A stretch of DNA of 36,307 nt from a bacterium (lineage in GTDB: Bacteria; Auribacterota; Tritonobacteria; UBA1439): positions 1-36,307 of the forward strand of contig JAQUPF010000019.1 in assembly GCA_028716845.1 (NCBI GenBank), given 5' to 3'. Shown one piece after another: positions 7,551 through 15,626 of the stretch. The position numbers were made by a program, and so were the translations under genes. A model generated the notes under the pieces. The model was given only the letters and a program-made list of their open reading frames with translations, made no database searches and had not been told where the DNA came from. How positions within the stretch are numbered: the stretch's first letter is position 1; each line of letters begins with the position of its first letter.

Positions 7551-8615
7551 ATGGAGAACATGCGCGCGAACGCCGAACGGGTTTACGAGCAGGAAGAGCG
7601 GAAGCACATCCCCAGGATGGTCATCCAGAACGTCCTCGACTGGAACATCGCCCACGGGGTCGACACGATCCTTGGGCTGAACAGGCGCGTCGGGGACGGC
7701 ACCTTCCCCGAGCTGGTGCGCGACGGCGACGAGGAGTACCACCGGAACGTCACCCGCGCCGCCGAGGAGGTCATCCGCCACCGCGGGCGGATCCGGATCG
7801 TCATCATCGCCGGCCCCTCCTCCTCGGGGAAGACGACGACGACGATCAAGCTCAACGAGCGCCTCAAGAAGGAGGGGATGAGCATCGTCCCCATCAACCT
7901 CGACAACTACTTCTTCGACCTCGAGAAGCACCCGAAGGACGAGTTCGGCGACTACGATTTCGAGGTCCCCGAGGCGCTCGACCTCGCCCTCATCAACCGG
8001 CACCTCCTCGACCTCATCGAGGGAAGGACCATCCAGGTCCCGCGCTACAACTTCAAGACGGGCCTCCGGGAGGAGGAGACCGACCCGCTCCGGCTCGAGC
8101 GAAACCAGATCCTCCTCATCGACAGCCTCCACGGTCTCTACGAGGCGATGACGGAGAGCGTCCCGCGGGAGATGAAGTTCCGCCTCTACATCGAGACGCT
8201 GAGCCAGATCCGGGACGGGGAGGGGAACTGGGTCCGCTGGACCGACATCCGCCTCCTGCGCCGCATGGTCAGGGACAGCTGGCACCGGAGCTACGACCCG
8301 GTCCGCACCATCGGCCACTGGCACTACGTCCGGAAGAGCGAGATGCGCCATATCGTCCCCTTCATCACGAACGTGGACTTCGTCCTGAACGGCGCGCTCC
8401 CGTACGAGCTGCCGGTCCACAAGAAGTACATGTTCCCGTTCTTCGCGAAGGCGATCGAGGAGTACGGGAACGACCCGCGGCGCGAGGACGCCTCCATCAG
8501 GGCGTCGCGCGTGCAGAAGCTCCTGAGCGAGGTCCGGGTCCTCGAGGACGATTCCTGCATCCCGGGGACCTCGCTCCTCAGGGAGTTCATCGGGGGGAGC
8601 ACGTACCGGTACTGA
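7551..8615 (+). CDS. Uridine kinase / phosphoribulokinase-family nucleoside kinase
   Basis: A 354-residue cytoplasmic P-loop kinase. The Walker A motif GPSSSGKTTTT is at residues 88-98 (K94), followed by LDNYF, the family's Asp-Asn-Tyr substrate-binding segment, and by LLIDSLHGLY, equivalent to the uridine kinase 'EGIF/LL' strand. An N-terminal helical domain of about 80 residues precedes the P-loop. This is the arrangement of the shorter part of the Udk-like kinases often annotated 'nucleoside kinase', in which an N-terminal TGS-like domain is sometimes present; here it is absent. It should phosphorylate a nucleoside, probably uridine or cytidine, with ATP or GTP, but the substrate is not proved. 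The ATG at 7551 is used; ATG 7560 is an alternative. It stands alone, with a promoter before it and another after it. Confidence 0.82.
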   Translation: MENMRANAERVYEQEERKHIPRMVIQNVLDWNIAHGVDTILGLNRRVGDGTFPELVRDGDEEYHRNVTRAAEEVIRHRGRIRIVIIAGPSSSGKTTTTIKLNERLKKEGMSIVPINLDNYFFDLEKHPKDEFGDYDFEVPEALDLALINRHLLDLIEGRTIQVPRYNFKTGLREEETDPLRLERNQILLIDSLHGLYEAMTESVPREMKFRLYIETLSQIRDGEGNWVRWTDIRLLRRMVRDSWHRSYDPVRTIGHWHYVRKSEMRHIVPFITNVDFVLNGALPYELPVHKKYMFPFFAKAIEEYGNDPRREDASIRASRVQKLLSEVRVLEDDSCIPGTSLLREFIGGSTYRY

Positions 8616-8636
8616 CGCCGGGACGAGCGATTGCGC

Positions 8637-8665
8637 TTGCCGGCGGCGGGGCGTTCGGCTATCAT
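8637..8665 (+). promoter_or_regulatory. Sigma-70 promoter for the Pal-like lipoprotein gene
   Basis: TTGCCG (8637-8642), 17-bp spacer, TATCAT (8660-8665). The downstream start at 8732 has an excellent GGAGGAGG ribosome site. Confidence 0.5.
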
Positions 8666-8731
8666 CGTTGTCGGCGGGATCGGAGGGCGCGCGCCTCCGC
8701 CGCCGACGGTCAAACCGGAGGAGGAAAGACG

Positions 8732-9274
8732 ATGGACAGGTTCAGGGTCGCCGCCGTGATGGCCGTGGCCGTGCTGGTCGCCGCAGCCGGCTGCGCGAAG
8801 CAGGCGAAGGTCACCATCCCGTCGCACGGGCGCGGCCTCCTCGGCGACGAGGGGCTCCTCGGCGACATCCCGCTCACCCAGATGCCCGAGGGCGCGTTCG
8901 TCGAGCCGGAGGATTACCCCGACCCGGTCGCCCGGGAGATCTTCAGGGACGTCCACTTCGACTACGACAAGTACGACATCAGGGCGAGCGAGCGCCCGAT
9001 CCTCGAGGGGATCGCGGTCTACCTGCGGGAGCACCCCCAGCTCATCATCAAGGTGGAGGGGCACTGCGACGAGCGCGGCTCGAACGAGTACAACCTCGCC
9101 CTCGGCGAGCGGCGGGCGCTCAGCATCCGGAGCTACCTCTCCAACCTCGGCGTCTCCGCGGAGAAGATCTACACGATCAGCTACGGCGAGGAGCGGCCGC
9201 TCTGCACGGAGAGCAACGAGGGCTGCTGGTCGCGGAACCGGCGGGGGCACTTCCTCCTCGGCGCGCCGCGCTGA
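8732..9274 (+). CDS. pal: Peptidoglycan-associated lipoprotein (Pal/OmpA C-terminal domain)
   Basis: A 180-residue lipoprotein with a signal peptide ending AVLVAAAGC (lipidated C21), a short linker and an OmpA-like peptidoglycan-binding domain from about residue 70. The HFDYDKYDIRASE start and the GHCDERGSNEYNLALGERRA motif contain the Asp and Arg residues that hold the diaminopimelate side chain of peptidoglycan in this family. Its length and layout match Pal of the Tol-Pal system, which links the outer membrane to the cell wall. The start has GGAGGAGGAAAG 5 bases upstream. TolA, TolB, TolQ and TolR are not in the window. A LysM lipoprotein follows 72 bases downstream and may play the part CpoB/YbgF plays elsewhere. 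Confidence 0.88.
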   Translation: MDRFRVAAVMAVAVLVAAAGCAKQAKVTIPSHGRGLLGDEGLLGDIPLTQMPEGAFVEPEDYPDPVAREIFRDVHFDYDKYDIRASERPILEGIAVYLREHPQLIIKVEGHCDERGSNEYNLALGERRALSIRSYLSNLGVSAEKIYTISYGEERPLCTESNEGCWSRNRRGHFLLGAPR

Positions 9275-9297
9275 CGGCCGCCGCACGCGAGCGACGC

Positions 9298-9330
9298 GCG
9301 AGGGCCCGGGCGGCATCCCCGGGCCTTCGC
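9298..9330 (+). terminator. GC-rich hairpin between the pal-like and LysM genes
   Basis: GCGAGGGCCCGGG pairs with CCCCGGGCCTTCGC around a short loop, with small bulges. No T-run follows, so it may be a weak terminator or an mRNA stabiliser rather than a full stop between the two genes. Confidence 0.4.
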
Positions 9331-9346
9331 ATGTCGGAAGGACCGC

Positions 9347-9892
9347 ATGAAATCACGCATCCTCCGGACGGTCGCCGCGGCGCTGCTCCTCCCCGCCTGC
9401 GCCTCCCCCGGCCGCCTCGCCGCCCAGACGGACGCCCTCCGCGCGCGGCAGGCGGCGATCATCGAGGAGATCTCCGCCCTCAAGGGGGAGGTCCGCGCCC
9501 TCCAGGCGGCCCGGGAGGCCCACGAGCGGAGATTTTCCGACGAGTCTGACGGCGCGGGCCGCGCCGTCTCCCGGATCGGGGATATCGAGCGGCGGCTCGC
9601 CGCCATCGAGCGGGACCTCGCCGGCCTGAGGACCGAGACGGAGCGGCGGATGCAGGCGGTCATCGAGGCGGTCAAGAGCGAGAACGCCCAGCTCCGCGCG
9701 GCGATCGAGAAGTCGCAGAAAACGGCGGTCGCCTCGGGGTGGGAGCACACGGTCGCCGCCGGCGAGACGCTCGCGGCGATCGCGAAGAAATACGAGGCCC
9801 GCCTCGGGGACATCGTCGAGGCGAACGACCTGAAGGACGCCGACCTGATCCGTCCCGGTCAGAAGCTCTTCATACCCCGCAGGGGGCGCTGA
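9347..9892 (+). CDS. Coiled-coil LysM lipoprotein
   Basis: A 181-residue protein. The N-terminal signal ends LLLPAC, with C18 as the likely lipidated Cys. Residues 25-120 form a heptad-rich coiled coil, including an ERRLAAIERDLAGLRTE segment. The C-terminal 45 residues are one LysM domain: HTVAAGETLAAIAKKY, then VEANDLKDADLIRPGQKLFIP. It should be anchored in a membrane by lipid and bind peptidoglycan GlcNAc through LysM, so it is a second wall tether beside the Pal-like protein. The ATG at 9347 follows GGAAGGA by a few bases. It ends 20 bases before the convergent HhH protein gene. Confidence 0.87.
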   Translation: MKSRILRTVAAALLLPACASPGRLAAQTDALRARQAAIIEEISALKGEVRALQAAREAHERRFSDESDGAGRAVSRIGDIERRLAAIERDLAGLRTETERRMQAVIEAVKSENAQLRAAIEKSQKTAVASGWEHTVAAGETLAAIAKKYEARLGDIVEANDLKDADLIRPGQKLFIPRRGR

Positions 9893-9894
9893 CC

Positions 9895-9912
9895 GCCCCG
9901 CCGGCACGGGGC
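9895..9912. terminator. Hairpin between convergent genes
   Basis: GCCCCG (9895-9900) and CGGGGC (9907-9912) form a perfect 6-bp stem exactly between the ends of the LysM gene and the opposing HhH gene. It has no T-run on either side. Confidence 0.35.
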
Positions 9913-10401
9913 CTACGAAATCTCCTCCTCGTCCTCCTCCGTCGCCGGCTCCCCTCCCGGCGCGGCGGCCGAATCGGCGGGCCCCCTGACCTCGATCAGG
10001 TGCTTGAAGATGCGGAACTTCTGCGGCCCCACCTCGGGCACCCTGGCGAGGTCCTCCGCCTCGGCGTACGGCCTGTGGGCGATGATCGCCCGGGCGGTCG
10101 GCTCGTCCACGAGGGGGAGGAGCATGAGCTCCTTCAGCTTCGCCGTGTTCGGATCGAGGCGGATTCCCTCGCCGACGCCGCTGTAGCTGTCCGTCCTCGT
10201 CGTCTTCTTCCGGCGGCGCCGCCTGGCGAGGAGGACCGGGGCCGCGCCCGCCTCCGTTCCGCTCGAAAGCGACTGCTCCATGAGGCCCCGCACCCCGAGC
10301 TCGGCCAGGCCCGGCGTCTGCCCGGCGGCCGAGTCCGCCGTGAGCGCAACGCACAGGGCCGCGACGAGCAGCGTCCCCGCGCACCCGGCAATCTTCTTCA
10401 T
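9913..10401 (-). CDS. Exported helix-hairpin-helix (ComEA-like) protein
   Basis: A 162-residue protein with a signal peptide (MKKIAGCAGTLLVAALC..., cleavage near ADSAAG), a low-complexity linker containing a basic patch (ARRRRRKK), and one helix-hairpin-helix domain of the ComEA type: LDPNTAKLKELMLLPLVDEPTARAII followed by DLARVPEVGPQKF. The tail is acidic (EEDEEEIS). ComEA proteins bind double-stranded DNA in the periplasm during uptake; here the first hairpin reads LPLVDEPTA rather than the usual LPGIGPKxA, so DNA binding by that hairpin is uncertain. ATG 10401 follows GGGAGG and begins the signal peptide; a longer reading would overlap the leader. No com pilus genes are in the window. Confidence 0.72.
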   Translation of the reverse strand: MKKIAGCAGTLLVAALCVALTADSAAGQTPGLAELGVRGLMEQSLSSGTEAGAAPVLLARRRRRKKTTRTDSYSGVGEGIRLDPNTAKLKELMLLPLVDEPTARAIIAHRPYAEAEDLARVPEVGPQKFRIFKHLIEVRGPADSAAAPGGEPATEEDEEEIS

Positions 10402-10445
10402 GTCGCACCTCCCCGCGCAACGCGTAGCGGAATCCATCATGGAAA

Positions 10446-10454
10446 ATTATATCA
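10446..10454 (-). promoter_or_regulatory. Extended -10 element for the exported HhH gene
   Basis: On the minus strand TGATATAATTTT, the same 12 bases as the -10 region of the transglycosylase gene at 169-180. The -35 is not clear. The predicted leader is about 38 bases, with GGGAGG before the ATG at 10401. Confidence 0.5.
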
Positions 10455-10507
10455 CATTCCCGGACGGAACAATACGACGGGCATCTCCGTTCCCGGAACG
10501 CACGGCC

Positions 10508-12922
10508 TCAACCCGCCCCCTTGTTCCGCACGGCGAAGGTCAGGCGTTCTCCCGGGGGAAGTTCGTACACCCTTCCGTCGTGGCCGATCTTCGCCGTCCG
10601 GATCTGGGATGTCCTCGAGGCGATGGTCATCGATTCCCCGTCCAGCATGAGATCAAACCAGTTCCCCCTGTATTTGATCTTCATGCCCAGCCTGGTCCGG
10701 TTCCCCGGCAGGCGCGGATTGAAACAGAGGACGTCATCCCTGAACTCCATGCCGGTAAAACATCTCTGCACGATGTCGACGGTCCCGGCCATGGCGCCGG
10801 TGTGGATGCCCTCGTGCGTGGTGCCGTCCTGGATGTCGGAGATGTCGCTCTCCAGCGCCCTGTTGAACAGTTCCCATGCCCCGGGCCGGTCCGACCTCGC
10901 GAGCACCCACGAATGCACCACATTGCCCAGCGTCGAGCCGTTGGAACACCGCTGCAGGTAATATTCGATGTTCTTCGGGATACTCAGGGGATGAAAATCG
11001 TATCCCATCCGCTCGAACAGCTCCCGCAGCTCCTCCGCGGAGAAAAGATAATACAGCATGAGGACGTCGGCCTGCTTTGAGACCTTGTAGCGGCTCACGC
11101 TGTCCCCCTCGGCCTCCAGGATCCGGTCGAGGCGGCGTATGTTTCCGTATTTCCGCCGATACCCCTCGAAGTCGAACTCGGCCAACCGGTCATACCCTTC
11201 AAACTGGCTTATGATCCCGTCGTCGTGGAAGACGACGCGCATCGTGCGGACGATATCCCGCCAGCGGTCGATTTCCGAATGATCGAGCCCGATCGTATCC
11301 AGCAGGTCGCTCCTTCTCCCTGCCTGTATGACATCGAGGGCCTTCATGGCCGTCCGCATCACCCACACGGCCATGACATTCGTGTAGGCATTGTTGTCGA
11401 CGCCCGGCCTGTCGGAGCCCGGATACCTGTCGTGATATTCATCAGGGCCCATGACGCCCAGTATTTCATGCCTGCCGAGTTCCTCGTTATACGTTGCGAT
11501 GCTTGAAAACAACCGCGCGATTTCAAGCATCATCTCGACGCCGTAGGTGGCCATGAATTCCTCATCGCCCGTCGCCTGGTAGTATTGCCATAGGTTATAC
11601 GCGATGGCCGCATTGACGTGACGCTGCAGATGGGTGTTGTCCGGCAGCCACCGTCCCGATTCGGGATTGAGATGGAGCTCTTGCGTCTCCTCCCTCCCGT
11701 TGCTTCCGCTCTGCCAGGGGAACATGGCCCCCCGGAAACCCGCTTCCCACGCGGCCGTTCGCGCCCTGTCAAGTCTTCGGTAACGGTAGAGCAGGAGCGA
11801 ACGGGTCAGGACGGGGATTCTCATGTTCAGATAGGGGAAGATGAACAACTCGTCCCAGAAGATATGGCCCCTGTATGCCTCGCCGTGCCAGCCGCGCGCG
11901 GGCACGCCCGTGTCGAGGTCGATGGAATTTCTCGATGCGGTTTGCAGGAGATGGAACACATGCAGGCGGAGTATCATCTGGGCGCGCTCATCGCCCCATA
12001 CCTGAATGTCGCACCGGTCCCACAGATGGCTCCACTGCTTCATGTGACCGGCCAGGAGTGCGTCGAAAGGGGCCGCCTGCCTGATGCCTTCCACGGCGTC
12101 GGTCACGGGCTCCGAGATGGCGAAATCCCTTGAGGTATGGATGGAGACAATCTTCTCGATTCTCACCGGCCGGCCCTTCACCGCCTCGACGAGGCAGTCC
12201 TGCGCAATGTATCCGGGCTCCTGCCGGATGTTCCTCGCCACATCCGCCTGTTCATCCCCGAAATACACACGGGTTCTCGCGGCCTCCGCCACGCGAATGC
12301 GGGATTGATTGGTCTCCACGAGCAGGTAGATTCCATCGTCGTTCGCCGGTCCGCTCCCCACGGGCGCGAGGTGCGCGCCGTTCAGCCGCCTGTAGCGCTC
12401 GACGCCGGCGTTGACGACCGTTCCATCCAGGGCGGAGTGTATCCGGATGCGCCCCGACCAATTCTCGGGCATGATCGTCATCTCGAGCGCCGCCAGGTGC
12501 ATCGCGGCCATGTGCACGAAACGCCGGAGCATGACGGTCGTCTCCCGGCTCCGCCCGTCCCTGAACCGAACGGTCCGAATGAGCACCCCCGCCTTCATGT
12601 CGAGCTCCTGGCGGTAGGAAAGGATCTCCACGGACATCAGATTGAGCCAGTCGCCGTCTTCGGGCCTGAACTTCAGGAGGAGCCAATTCGGCATGTTGAC
12701 GAGGTCCTCGTTCTCAACCACCCGCCCCGCCACTTCCGTCTTCAGGCGGTTGTATCCGCCGGCGAGGTAGGTGCCGGGATAATGTACGTCGTCCGCCTCC
12801 GACTCCGGCGCCGCGCCCCGTGTGCAGAAAAAGCCGTTGCCGAGCGTGCAGAGCGCCTCCCGCAGGCCCTCTCGTGACGGCTCAAAGGCGTCGTACGCGA
12901 GGGTCCAGCCGTCATTGCCCAT
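10508..12922 (-). CDS. Glycoside hydrolase family 65 protein (trehalose phosphorylase-like; OtsB1 C-terminal equivalent)
   Basis: An 804-residue protein with the GH65 layout: N-terminal beta-sandwich, (alpha/alpha)6 barrel and C-terminal beta sheet. The HGEAYRGHIFWDELFIFPYL segment is diagnostic, and the general acid is E495 in MGPDEYHDRYPG. In GH65 phosphorylases the phosphate site contains HGS(S/T); here the segment is SNGSTL with N661 in place of His, so phosphorolysis should not be assumed. The expected reaction is reversible phosphorolysis (or hydrolysis) of an alpha-glucobiose, most likely trehalose given the neighbour. Its start overlaps the end of the beta-PGM/trehalose-phosphatase gene by 11 bases and is preceded by AAAGGAGG. 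Codon use and GC are lower than in surrounding genes. Confidence 0.85.
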   Translation of the reverse strand: MGNDGWTLAYDAFEPSREGLREALCTLGNGFFCTRGAAPESEADDVHYPGTYLAGGYNRLKTEVAGRVVENEDLVNMPNWLLLKFRPEDGDWLNLMSVEILSYRQELDMKAGVLIRTVRFRDGRSRETTVMLRRFVHMAAMHLAALEMTIMPENWSGRIRIHSALDGTVVNAGVERYRRLNGAHLAPVGSGPANDDGIYLLVETNQSRIRVAEAARTRVYFGDEQADVARNIRQEPGYIAQDCLVEAVKGRPVRIEKIVSIHTSRDFAISEPVTDAVEGIRQAAPFDALLAGHMKQWSHLWDRCDIQVWGDERAQMILRLHVFHLLQTASRNSIDLDTGVPARGWHGEAYRGHIFWDELFIFPYLNMRIPVLTRSLLLYRYRRLDRARTAAWEAGFRGAMFPWQSGSNGREETQELHLNPESGRWLPDNTHLQRHVNAAIAYNLWQYYQATGDEEFMATYGVEMMLEIARLFSSIATYNEELGRHEILGVMGPDEYHDRYPGSDRPGVDNNAYTNVMAVWVMRTAMKALDVIQAGRRSDLLDTIGLDHSEIDRWRDIVRTMRVVFHDDGIISQFEGYDRLAEFDFEGYRRKYGNIRRLDRILEAEGDSVSRYKVSKQADVLMLYYLFSAEELRELFERMGYDFHPLSIPKNIEYYLQRCSNGSTLGNVVHSWVLARSDRPGAWELFNRALESDISDIQDGTTHEGIHTGAMAGTVDIVQRCFTGMEFRDDVLCFNPRLPGNRTRLGMKIKYRGNWFDLMLDGESMTIASRTSQIRTAKIGHDGRVYELPPGERLTFAVRNKGAG

Positions 12923-14486
12923 GGCGGCCTCCTTTGCGGAACGAGGCGACCTTCAGCAGGAACTCCCCGACCTCGTCAGGATCATGCAGGCTGTACGTCG
13001 CCGCCGTCTCGTATGGTTCATCCCACACCACGATGCCGATGCCCCTTCCCCGCAGGGCCCGGAATGCGTCTTCATCCGTCACGTCATCGCCCATGTAGAT
13101 CGGCAGGACATCCGTGCCGTCCATCCGCAGGGCGCCCAGGAGGGAAAGGACGGCCTTCCCCTTGTGCCAGTCGATGGCCGGCTGGAGCTCGAATATCTTT
13201 TTCCCGCGCGCCTTCCTGAGTTCCGGACGGCCCGCCGAGACCCTGTCCACCGCCTCCTCGATGGATTCGACCTTTTCCTGCGCGACGAGCCGGTAATGGA
13301 CGGCGATCGCGAACCGCTTTCTCTCGACGAGCACGCCGGGGATGGAGCCGAGTTCCCGCAGCAGTTCCCCCTCCGCCTCGTCCAGCACCGGCAGGAACTC
13401 CGTCCCCACCTGATGCGCCACGTGCAGTCCTTCCGGGCCGACGACGTCGAAGCCGTGGCTCCCGGCATAGACGATGGAGTCTATCTTCACCTTGTCCCGC
13501 ACGTCCTCCAGATCGCGGCCGCTGATGATCCCCACCGTGCAGCAGCGTGAAAGTTCCACCACGGCCGCCCGCATCTCCTCCGACATGATCGCCCTGTCGG
13601 GGGTTTCGACGATGGGGGTGAGCGTTCCGTCATAGTCGAGAAAGACCGCAATGCGTTTCCCCCTCGCCGCGCCGGCGATCTCCTCGAAACGCTCCAGGGC
13701 GGAGGGCAGGGCATGCATCGCCTCGCCCCCGTCGGTGATTTCGATCTGCGAGAGATCCTCGACCGCCGTATCGGCCCCGTTTCCGAGCAGCGATTCCGCG
13801 TCGCCTTTCCGCGCCACGCCGATCACCAGGCCGAATGCGCCGGCACGGCCCGCCTGAACGCCCGCGATCGCATCCTCAACCACGATCGCACGTGCCGGTT
13901 TCACCCGCAATTGTCGCGCCGCCTCGAGGAAGATGTCCGGCGCGGGCTTGCCCTTGATGCCGATCGCCTCGGAATCGGTGCCGTCCACACTGGCATCAAA
14001 CAGATGGCGGAGATTCGCCGAATTGAGGATCATGGCGCAATTCCTGCTCGAGGATATGATCGCCGTCTTCAGGCCATGCCTTTTCGCGGCATGAATGAAA
14101 TCCACCGTCGAGGCATATACAGCAACGCCGCGCTCCCGGATGGAATGCAGGAAATACTCGTTCTTGAGCGTGCCCAGCCCCTGCACCGTCTCGGTGCCGG
14201 CCGGATCATCCGGCCGGCCCTCCGGCAGATCGATGCCCCTCGATCGGAGGAAACTCCGCACGCCGTCCACGCGCGGCTTTCCGTCCACATGGAGACGGTA
14301 ATCCCCGTCGATGTCGAACGGCCGGAAGGGGACGTTCCGGCGGGCGGCGTCCCTCGATAAAAACTCATCGAACATCCTCTTCCACGCCTCCGCATGGACG
14401 CCGGCGGTATCGGTCACCACCCCATCGAGGTCGAAGATGGCCGCGTCATACTTCTTCGCGGTGATCCGATGTCTTTCTTCCCGCAT
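12912..14486 (-). CDS. Fused beta-phosphoglucomutase-like HAD / trehalose-6-phosphate phosphatase
   Basis: A 524-residue protein with two HAD domains. The first (about residues 12-250) starts with FDLDGVV (D19 nucleophile, D21) and continues through IISSSRN, KGKPAPDIF and VVEDAIAGVQAG, the beta-phosphoglucomutase pattern. The second (about 275-515) starts with FLDYDGTLTPIV (D284, D286), then IISGRDLEDVRD, YAGSHGFDV and YMGDDVTDEDAF, the OtsB pattern. Together with the GH65 protein this is the domain order of mycobacterial OtsB1 in two pieces. Predicted chemistry: trehalose-6-P to trehalose plus phosphate, and interconversion of beta-glucose-1-P with glucose-6-P. The ATG is preceded by GGAAAGG about 15 bases away; a CATAAT at 14542-14537 may be its -10. 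Confidence 0.88.
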   Translation of the reverse strand: MREERHRITAKKYDAAIFDLDGVVTDTAGVHAEAWKRMFDEFLSRDAARRNVPFRPFDIDGDYRLHVDGKPRVDGVRSFLRSRGIDLPEGRPDDPAGTETVQGLGTLKNEYFLHSIRERGVAVYASTVDFIHAAKRHGLKTAIISSSRNCAMILNSANLRHLFDASVDGTDSEAIGIKGKPAPDIFLEAARQLRVKPARAIVVEDAIAGVQAGRAGAFGLVIGVARKGDAESLLGNGADTAVEDLSQIEITDGGEAMHALPSALERFEEIAGAARGKRIAVFLDYDGTLTPIVETPDRAIMSEEMRAAVVELSRCCTVGIISGRDLEDVRDKVKIDSIVYAGSHGFDVVGPEGLHVAHQVGTEFLPVLDEAEGELLRELGSIPGVLVERKRFAIAVHYRLVAQEKVESIEEAVDRVSAGRPELRKARGKKIFELQPAIDWHKGKAVLSLLGALRMDGTDVLPIYMGDDVTDEDAFRALRGRGIGIVVWDEPYETAATYSLHDPDEVGEFLLKVASFRKGGRHGQ

Positions 14487-14550
14487 CAGGATTCGACCTT
14501 TCCCCGGTCCGCGTTCGCCGGCATGGCGCGGGGCACATTATGAGCGGGGT

Positions 14551-14569
14551 GGCGGGCATGACGCCCGCC
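14551..14569 (-). terminator. 7-bp hairpin after the thioredoxin reductase gene
   Basis: GGCGGGC and GCCCGCC pair perfectly around a 5-base loop, one base past the trxB stop codon on the minus strand. No T-run follows. It also sits upstream of the trehalose-phosphatase gene. Confidence 0.35.
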
Positions 14570-14570
14570 G

Positions 14571-15500
14571 TCACCCCTCAAGGCCCGCGAGATGGCACTC
14601 CGCCTCGAGGAGCGCCGTCACGCCGTCGCCGACGGAGGAGGCGACCTGCCGGACGGAGTCCGCGCGGACGTCCCCCGCGGCGAAGACGCCGGGGACGGAC
14701 GTCCGCATGCGGATGTCCGTGACGACGTATCCGCGGTCGTCGAGGGCGACCGCCCCCTCCAGGAAGCCGGTGTTCGGCATCGTGCCGACGAAGACGAAGA
14801 CGCCGTCGCAGGGTATCTCCCTGCGACGGTCGCTCGCGACGTCCTCGGCGATGACCCCCTGCACCTTCTCCCCGCCGAGGATCTCCCGGACGACGGTGTT
14901 CCAGGCGAAGGCGATCTTCGGCTCCGCCGACGCCCGCCGCCGGAGGTGGCGGCCCGCCCGCAGGCTGTCCCGGCGGTGGACGACGGTGACGGAGGAGGCG
15001 AAGCGCGCGATGAAGAGCGCCTCCTCCACGGCGGTGTCGCCGCCGCCGACGACGACCACCCGGCCGCCGGCGAAGAGCGGGCCGTCGCACGTGCCGCAGT
15101 ACGAGACGCCGCGGCCGGCGAGCCGCTCCTCGCCCGGCACGCCGATCCTCCGGTACGAGGCCCCCGTCGCGACGATGACCGCGCGGGCGCGGCGCTCGCC
15201 GGCCGCCGTCCGGAGGAGGATCGACCGCCCCTCGGGGACGAGGCCGGTGACGGCCTCCTCGGCGATCCGCAGGCCGAACGCCCGCGCCTGCTCCTCCATC
15301 CGCCGGGCGAGCTCCATCCCGGCAAGCGGCTCGGGGAAACCGGGGTAGTTCGCGACCTCCGCGGTGACGACGATCTGCCCGCCCGCCATCCCCTTCTCGA
15401 GGAGGAGGCAGTCGAGGCCGTCGCGGGCGGCGTAGATGCCCGCCGCGAGGCCGGCGGGCCCGCCACCGACGATGATGAGTTCGTGGATTTCGTCCGTCAT
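14571..15500 (-). CDS. trxB: Thioredoxin reductase (NADPH)
   Basis: A 309-residue flavoprotein of the low-molecular-weight type. The FAD-binding GGGPAGLAAGIYAARDG motif is at the N-terminus, the redox-active disulphide is C135-G-T-C138 followed by DG, the NADPH-binding VVVVGGGDTAVEEALF lies after it, and the C-terminal GVFAAGDVRADSVRQVASSVGDG closes the FAD site. It transfers electrons from NADPH to thioredoxin in the cytoplasm. The family usually has CATC; CGTC is a tolerated variant. No thioredoxin gene is adjacent. ATG 15500 lies 9 bases after a TATAAT box, so its mRNA should be leaderless or nearly so, and no Shine-Dalgarno sequence is seen. Confidence 0.93.
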   Translation of the reverse strand: MTDEIHELIIVGGGPAGLAAGIYAARDGLDCLLLEKGMAGGQIVVTAEVANYPGFPEPLAGMELARRMEEQARAFGLRIAEEAVTGLVPEGRSILLRTAAGERRARAVIVATGASYRRIGVPGEERLAGRGVSYCGTCDGPLFAGGRVVVVGGGDTAVEEALFIARFASSVTVVHRRDSLRAGRHLRRRASAEPKIAFAWNTVVREILGGEKVQGVIAEDVASDRRREIPCDGVFVFVGTMPNTGFLEGAVALDDRGYVVTDIRMRTSVPGVFAAGDVRADSVRQVASSVGDGVTALLEAECHLAGLEG

Positions 15501-15509
15501 GCGCCGGTG

Positions 15510-15539
15510 ATTATAGCCCGCGCGCGCGGCGGCGGGCAA
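15510..15539 (-). promoter_or_regulatory. Sigma-70 promoter for trxB, very close to the start codon
   Basis: TTGCCC (15539-15534), 18-bp spacer, consensus TATAAT (15515-15510). Only 9 bases separate the -10 from the ATG at 15500. Confidence 0.55.
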
Positions 15540-15589
15540 GCCGAACCGAGGCCGGAGGAATACCGGGGACGCTCACGCCATCCCCCGGA

Positions 15590-15618
15590 TTGACCGGCGC
15601 GCGGGCCGCTGGTATAGT
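15590..15618 (+). promoter_or_regulatory. Sigma-70 promoter for the phosphatidylcholine synthase gene
   Basis: TTGACC (15590-15595), 17-bp spacer, TATAGT (15613-15618). Eight bases separate the -10 from the ATG at 15627, so the transcript should start at or just before the start codon. Confidence 0.6.
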
Positions 15619-15626
15619 CCTGCCCG

